A stretch of DNA of 10,733 nucleotides, from assembly GCA_002385605.1 (NCBI GenBank), contig DGDU01000054.1, forward strand, positions 36,374-47,106. Reading direction: 5' to 3'. A program made the position numbers and the translations under genes. The stretch comes from Christensenella sp. UBA3944 (GTDB taxonomy: Bacteria > Bacillota > Clostridia > Christensenellales > DTU072). Shown here piece by piece: positions 6,915 to 10,733 of this stretch. The notes beneath the pieces were generated by a model that saw nothing but the letters and a program-made list of their open reading frames with translations, had not been told where the DNA came from and ran no database searches. How positions within the stretch are numbered: position 1 is the stretch's first letter; the number at the start of each line of letters is the position of its first letter.

Positions 6915-7412
6915 TTAATATTTCAGGGGGTTGTTGTTGCGGTAAACCGTAAACCTTATGGTATGCCCGTTGGAGATTACAGGCTCGCTCTGGCTCTCGA
7001 GCTCCCAATCGGGCAGGCTGTCGAGGTTTTCAAAAAAGAGCCGGGCGCCGCCGTCTGCGTCAACCTTAGTGACATACGCCTTGTCGCAATACGGAAGCAT
7101 CGTGCGGTAGAACATCGCGCCGCCCACAATAAAGATATCTTCGGGATTGTATTTTTTAAGCTCCTCAAAAAGTTCGGGAAGCGTCGCCACAACGGTGCAA
7201 TCGTCGCGGGTGAAAACATCGCTAAGCACTATGTTTGTGCGGTTGGGAAGCGGCTTGGAATCGGGGAGGGAAAGAAGGGTGTTGCCCCCCATCACTATAA
7301 CCTTGCCCAGGGTTTTTTCCTTAAAGTACTTTAAGTCCTCGGGGAGATGGAACAAAAGGTCGTTGTTTTTGCCTATTCCCCAGAATTTATCTACCGCTAC
7401 TATTGTCTGCAT
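6915..7412 (-). CDS. folA: Dihydrofolate reductase
   Basis: It reduces dihydrofolate to tetrahydrofolate with NADPH, recycling the dihydrofolate made by thymidylate synthase. At 165 residues it is standard length. Visible family marks: WGIGKNNDLLFHLPEDL with the catalytic Asp26 (E. coli Asp27) and Phe21 where many enzymes have Trp, GKVIVMGGNTLLSLP (36-50), PLPNRTNIVLS (55-65) and the NADPH-binding IFIVGGAMFY (93-102). The ATG at 7412 follows the thyA stop with no gap (TAGATG), and a GGAGG sits 11 bases upstream inside the thyA end, so the two are probably translationally coupled. The thyA-folA pair is a very common operon. Confidence 0.97.
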   Translation of the reverse strand: MQTIVAVDKFWGIGKNNDLLFHLPEDLKYFKEKTLGKVIVMGGNTLLSLPDSKPLPNRTNIVLSDVFTRDDCTVVATLPELFEELKKYNPEDIFIVGGAMFYRTMLPYCDKAYVTKVDADGGARLFFENLDSLPDWELESQSEPVISNGHTIRFTVYRNNNPLKY

Positions 7413-8243
7413 CTATATGGCAACCTCCAGTTTTTTGTCCAAGGGGTGAAATTTGTAGTCGACAAGCTCGAAGTCGTCCACCGTGAAATCGTAGAAGTTC
7501 TTAATATCCTTATTGATACGGAACTCGGGAGCGGGGTAAGGCTCTCTCTGTATGATTTCTTTGGCGATGGGTATATGCCTGTCGTAAATGTGGGCGTCGG
7601 CGATGACATGCACAAACTCGCCCACCTTAAGGCCGCTCACCTGAGCGAACATATGGGTCAGCACCGAATATTGTACTACATTCCAGTTGTTCGCGACAAG
7701 CATATCCTGCGAGCGTTGATGCAAAATCGCGTTTAATTTATCCCCCGTGGTCGAGAAGGTAACCGAATAGGCGCAAGGGTACAGCGCCATCTCGTGCAAA
7801 TCGGCGTGATTGTATATGTTTGTAATAATGCGGCGGGACTGCGGGTTGTTCTTAAGGTCGAAAAGCACCCTGTCCACCTGGTCGAACCAGCCCTCTTTAT
7901 ATTTGTGCTTTATGCCAAGCTGATAGCCGTAGGCCTTGCCTATCGTGCCGTTTTCGTCCGCCCAGGCGTCCCAGATGCGGGACTTGAGCTCGGACACCTT
8001 GTTGGATTTTTTCTGCCATATCCACAATATTTCGTCTATGGCGTTTTTGAAGAAGGTTTTTCTTATAGTGATAACCGGAAACTCTTTGGAAAGGTCGTAG
8101 CGGTTAACGATACAAAACTTTTTTATGGTGTGGGCGGGCGCGCCGTCTTCCCATCTCGGGCGAACCTCGAGATGCTCATCCGAAAACCCGTTTTCGAGAA
8201 TGTCATTGATGTTGTCGATAAAGATTTTGTCCGCTATACTCAT
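7413..8243 (-). CDS. thyA: Thymidylate synthase (clostridial / B. subtilis ThyA type)
   Basis: It methylates dUMP to dTMP using methylene-tetrahydrofolate and yields dihydrofolate. At 276 residues it has normal length. Marks: PSRR-equivalent NPQSRRIIT (Arg137-Arg138, phosphate binding from the partner subunit), the nucleophile Cys157 in YPCAYSVTF, RSQD (177-180), Asn188 in ANNWNVVQY, and DAHIYDRH (216-223). Most thymidylate synthases read PCH and GLPFN at the second and fourth sites. Here Ala follows the Cys and VANNWN replaces the latter, as recalled for clostridial enzymes and resembling B. subtilis ThyA (PCVY). The start at 8243 has AGGAG seven bases upstream. It is the first gene of a probable five-gene operon; I found no convincing promoter in the 42-base gap before it. 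Confidence 0.96.
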   Translation of the reverse strand: MSIADKIFIDNINDILENGFSDEHLEVRPRWEDGAPAHTIKKFCIVNRYDLSKEFPVITIRKTFFKNAIDEILWIWQKKSNKVSELKSRIWDAWADENGTIGKAYGYQLGIKHKYKEGWFDQVDRVLFDLKNNPQSRRIITNIYNHADLHEMALYPCAYSVTFSTTGDKLNAILHQRSQDMLVANNWNVVQYSVLTHMFAQVSGLKVGEFVHVIADAHIYDRHIPIAKEIIQREPYPAPEFRINKDIKNFYDFTVDDFELVDYKFHPLDKKLEVAI

Positions 8244-8285
8244 TTGTGTTCTCCTTTTTTATGCCATTCTGATGTCAGTTATATT

Positions 8286-10733
8286 TCAGGTATACAAGTT
8301 ACTTAAATCCACTACACACACATTCATGTCGTTGCCGGGGCCGAAGTATCTAAAGCTTCTGTTCTTTATCTGCCACACAGCAGTCTTAATCGCTTCGTCT
8401 TCCTGCACGCCCTCGATGTTGAACTTGAACTCCGCAGTCTTCGCGCCCTGCGAATAGAAATACGCTATTATGGCGTTTAACTCCTGCTGCGAGTCGGCGA
8501 TAAGGTCGTTGCCTCCGCCTATCGATTTGTGGGCGTAATAATCGTATTCCTCCGTTGCTAATATATTTATCTTGTGCGTTGCCGTAATATCTCCCGCCTC
8601 GGCGTTTTCGAGGTGGGGATTATCGCCCGAAAGCGCGGTAGCGTCGTCGATAAGCAGCCATTGGCGGGATATGGTTATAAACGAGTTATCAGCGGTTTTG
8701 GCGCGGGCCCAGGTGGCGTCCACAACATAAAGCTTGCCGTCTATTTTAACCTTGTTCCAGGCGTGCGCGACATCGGCCATTCCCGAAATCTCGCAGCACT
8801 CTATGCCCTCTATGAGGCAGAGCAGCTTGAAGGCGCTGGCTATGCCGTCGCATACGGCTATGCGGGTATCGGCTACCCCTTCCCTCTCGTCGAATATGCC
8901 CTGAAGGTGGAACACGCGGAGGCTCTTAATGATACCGTTTACGCCGTTAGCCAACTCATTAACGGTACTCGCGCTGTTGCCTATCTCTGCGAGGGCCGCT
9001 TCAAGTTCCGGGTTCCAGCTCTTTGAGTTAAGAGTTTGCGTAAGATACGCTTTTGCCTGGTCAAGGCTCCCGAACGATTTAATGTTGTTCTCCAATTCGA
9101 GAACTTCAAGCGCGGCATAGTCGTATGTCACATTAATACCCAGCCACTCGTAAATGGCGGTTACCTTCTGATAATCGTTCATCGTGTCGCTGATATACGA
9201 ACGGCAGACATCGAGGGCTTTGTTGTATACCCTTTGGGCTTGCTGCCCGCTCGCGGTATCCGAAAACACGGGCTTTACGCCGTAAGGCAGGCTGTCAAGC
9301 TCCTGTATGCTCGACACGGGTTGGTCCTTTGTAAAGGAGTTTATCGGGAAGTTTGTAAACGAGGGGCTTCTCGTGCCCGTTGCAAGCGTTGTGCCGTCTG
9401 TAAGCGTCAGGGCCTGCTGTCCCGAGCTGTATATAGCCTCGGGCAGCGAATTGTAGGTAACGGTCACGGTTGTGATATTTCCCGACACGGAACAACCCGT
9501 TGTGAAGGACCACGGGAAATCGAAACTGGAGTTTGCCCCGGCTATCACGCTCCGGCCGTTATCGCTGATGAACTCGGCTTTAAGCGCGTCGCTGAAATAT
9601 ACCTTCTCTTCGACAAAACCGTAGGGCTTTGCGGGGTCTGTCATATCGCGCTTTGTTTCGTCGGTACCCTTATGCGCAAGGTAGGCAAGGAAGATGTTCA
9701 TTTCGGATTGGTCTGCGATATACCGATCGTATTCAATGCCGTTCCACATAAAGGTGTCGTTGGTGTAAGCCTGCGCGGCAGTCAGGGCGGGCAAAGTATA
9801 GGGGTCCGAAGTACCTCCGCTGTAATCGCATCTTACAACCAGCTCGTGCGAGGTGTCTGTTGTAAGCGGCGAAATCATATTGCCCGAGGGCAACGGGCAG
9901 AACGCCCCGCCGTCAATGGCATATGAAAAGCCCGAAGGAGCCTTACAATCGCAGTCGAACAAAATCGTGTACTGCGGCCTGTTGATATCCATGTCTATTT
10001 TGAGGTTATAGGGCTTGCAGTGGGAATCGAATACGGCCAGGATAATCAATTTCTCAAAGGTTGTGCCCTTTAGCAGCAGCTCGTATTCGCCTGCCTTAAG
10101 GGAGTTAAGGTAGCTCTTTTTAATGGTAAGGTTGCTGCCGCTTACAGTGTAATCCGCCGCCGTTATACCGGCGCCGTACAGCTTTTGCAGCGTTTGGCCT
10201 GCGAAGGTGCGGGTTATATTGGCGTCGTCATGCTTGTCGTAGCTCAGGCTGAATTGGTCGTAAAAGACATCCAATGTAATGTCCGCGTTAAGGACGCCGA
10301 ATATCTTTACTGTGTGCCTGCCCTCTTCCAGATCGAGAAGGTAATCACTATCGATTGTAATTGTATAGCCGTTAACAGAATAATAGCTTGCGGGTATATC
10401 CGCGTAAGTTACTCCGTCACTCGAAATCATCACGGATTCGGGCTCGAACTCGGCCTCGATGTCTATATCGACGGGGCTAATGATATTAAAAACCTTTGAG
10501 GCGTATTGCCTGTTGTTAAGAATGTAATTATTGTTACCGTTCCAGTTGTTTTGCCAGCCCGCGGGAACCGCCGAGTTCCTGCAGTAAATGTTAAGCCCGT
10601 CAATTTGCGGGAAGGCGTTGCTTTCTACGGTAGTTACCGAAGAAGCTATTATTACGGATTTGAGATTTTCACAGCCGGAAAAAGCGCCCGAGTTTATATG
10701 CGTAACCGAGTTTTGTATCTCTACGCTCTTTAT
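8286..10733 (-). CDS. Large modular surface protein with leucine-rich repeats, X2-like modules and transglutaminase-like domain (5' end outside window)
   Basis: The frame is open at the right edge with no stop, giving 815 visible residues (1 = 10733). The GTG/ATG near 10433 is internal and not a likely start, because strong domain sequence lies before it. Residues 1-61 are BspA-type leucine-rich repeats (GAFSGCENLKSVIIASSV pattern). Residues about 90-147 and 158-225 look like two X2-like modules; the second has the typical DYTVSGSNLTIKKSYL and SLKAGEYEL. Residues 225-490 are unassigned, beta-rich by appearance. Residues about 496-690 are a transglutaminase-like domain with AIYEW/VTYDY, Cys628 (VCDGIASAF), His657 (AHAWN) and Asp672 (VDATW). 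The last 100 residues are a tail without LPXTG motif or membrane helix, so any anchoring must be N-terminal. It is probably secreted; activity could be protein cross-linking, peptide hydrolysis or peptidoglycan-related, and cannot be decided. Confidence 0.88.
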   Translation of the reverse strand: MKSVEIQNSVTHINSGAFSGCENLKSVIIASSVTTVESNAFPQIDGLNIYCRNSAVPAGWQNNWNGNNNYILNNRQYASKVFNIISPVDIDIEAEFEPESVMISSDGVTYADIPASYYSVNGYTITIDSDYLLDLEEGRHTVKIFGVLNADITLDVFYDQFSLSYDKHDDANITRTFAGQTLQKLYGAGITAADYTVSGSNLTIKKSYLNSLKAGEYELLLKGTTFEKLIILAVFDSHCKPYNLKIDMDINRPQYTILFDCDCKAPSGFSYAIDGGAFCPLPSGNMISPLTTDTSHELVVRCDYSGGTSDPYTLPALTAAQAYTNDTFMWNGIEYDRYIADQSEMNIFLAYLAHKGTDETKRDMTDPAKPYGFVEEKVYFSDALKAEFISDNGRSVIAGANSSFDFPWSFTTGCSVSGNITTVTVTYNSLPEAIYSSGQQALTLTDGTTLATGTRSPSFTNFPINSFTKDQPVSSIQELDSLPYGVKPVFSDTASGQQAQRVYNKALDVCRSYISDTMNDYQKVTAIYEWLGINVTYDYAALEVLELENNIKSFGSLDQAKAYLTQTLNSKSWNPELEAALAEIGNSASTVNELANGVNGIIKSLRVFHLQGIFDEREGVADTRIAVCDGIASAFKLLCLIEGIECCEISGMADVAHAWNKVKIDGKLYVVDATWARAKTADNSFITISRQWLLIDDATALSGDNPHLENAEAGDITATHKINILATEEYDYYAHKSIGGGNDLIADSQQELNAIIAYFYSQGAKTAEFKFNIEGVQEDEAIKTAVWQIKNRSFRYFGPGNDMNVCVVDLSNLYT

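Noticed and set aside
8244..8285. Promoter or terminator between the surface protein gene and thyA
   Set aside because: Only 42 bases. TATAAC and TTGTAT-like hexamers are wrongly spaced and there is no stem-loop beyond a 4-bp palindrome, so neither can be supported.
9036..9926. Plus-strand open frame of 296 codons antisense to the surface protein gene
   Set aside because: Cys/Arg/Gly-rich composition without known motifs, no Shine-Dalgarno, and the opposite strand codes for clear X2 and transglutaminase motifs.
10428..10433. GTG-ATG near 10433 as the start of the surface protein
   Set aside because: The frame continues without a stop to the right edge and the extra 100 residues contain typical leucine-rich repeats, so this is an internal position of a gene truncated by the window.
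1..10733. CRISPR arrays, tRNA/rRNA genes, insertion sequences, phage or defence genes
   Set aside because: No regularly spaced repeats, cloverleaf, transposase or integrase motif, or defence-type domain was seen on either strand.

Overview
The window looks like a chromosomal segment from a low-to-moderate GC Firmicute, most likely an uncultured, gut-type Clostridia. The grounds are: an rpsO-pnp pair, HemZ next to a glyoxalase-II-like metallo-hydrolase, a thymidylate synthase of the clostridial/B. subtilis ThyA type (active site PCAYS rather than PCH), strong AGGAGG-type ribosome binding sites, AT-rich promoters in a roughly 50% GC coding background, and surface proteins built from BspA-type leucine-rich repeats, X2-like and Listeria-Bacteroides-type repeats. 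The genus cannot be fixed from the sequence.

All convincing genes lie on the minus strand, so transcription runs right to left. At the right edge (8286-10733) is the C-terminal 815 residues of a large modular surface protein: leucine-rich repeats, two X2-like modules, an unassigned region and a transglutaminase-like domain with a Cys-His-Asp triad. Only 42 bases later begins a packed five-gene cluster: thyA, folA, NADP-type isocitrate dehydrogenase, an MBL-fold hydrolase and hemZ (8243 to 3664). The spacings are 0, 39, 1 and about 1 bases, so it is probably one operon. It joins thymidylate/folate metabolism (ThyA produces dihydrofolate, FolA reduces it with NADPH, Icd can supply NADPH) to a pair, MBL-hemZ, that commonly travels together in clostridia.

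A strong promoter then drives rpsO (ribosomal protein S15), followed by a hairpin at the rpsO stop, a 269-base structured spacer and pnp (polynucleotide phosphorylase). The spacer holds two further inverted repeats, one of them abutting the pnp Shine-Dalgarno. pnp ends at a clear stem-loop terminator, after which a textbook promoter drives a lipoprotein gene that runs off the left edge.

Most of the window is housekeeping. I see no mobile element, CRISPR array, rRNA or tRNA, and no clear case for a wholly new system. The points most worth a second look are the modular transglutaminase protein, the structured rpsO and pnp leaders with a possible alternative fold in front of pnp, and the unusual operon neighbourhood of icd. 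No gene-free stretch exceeds 300 bases.
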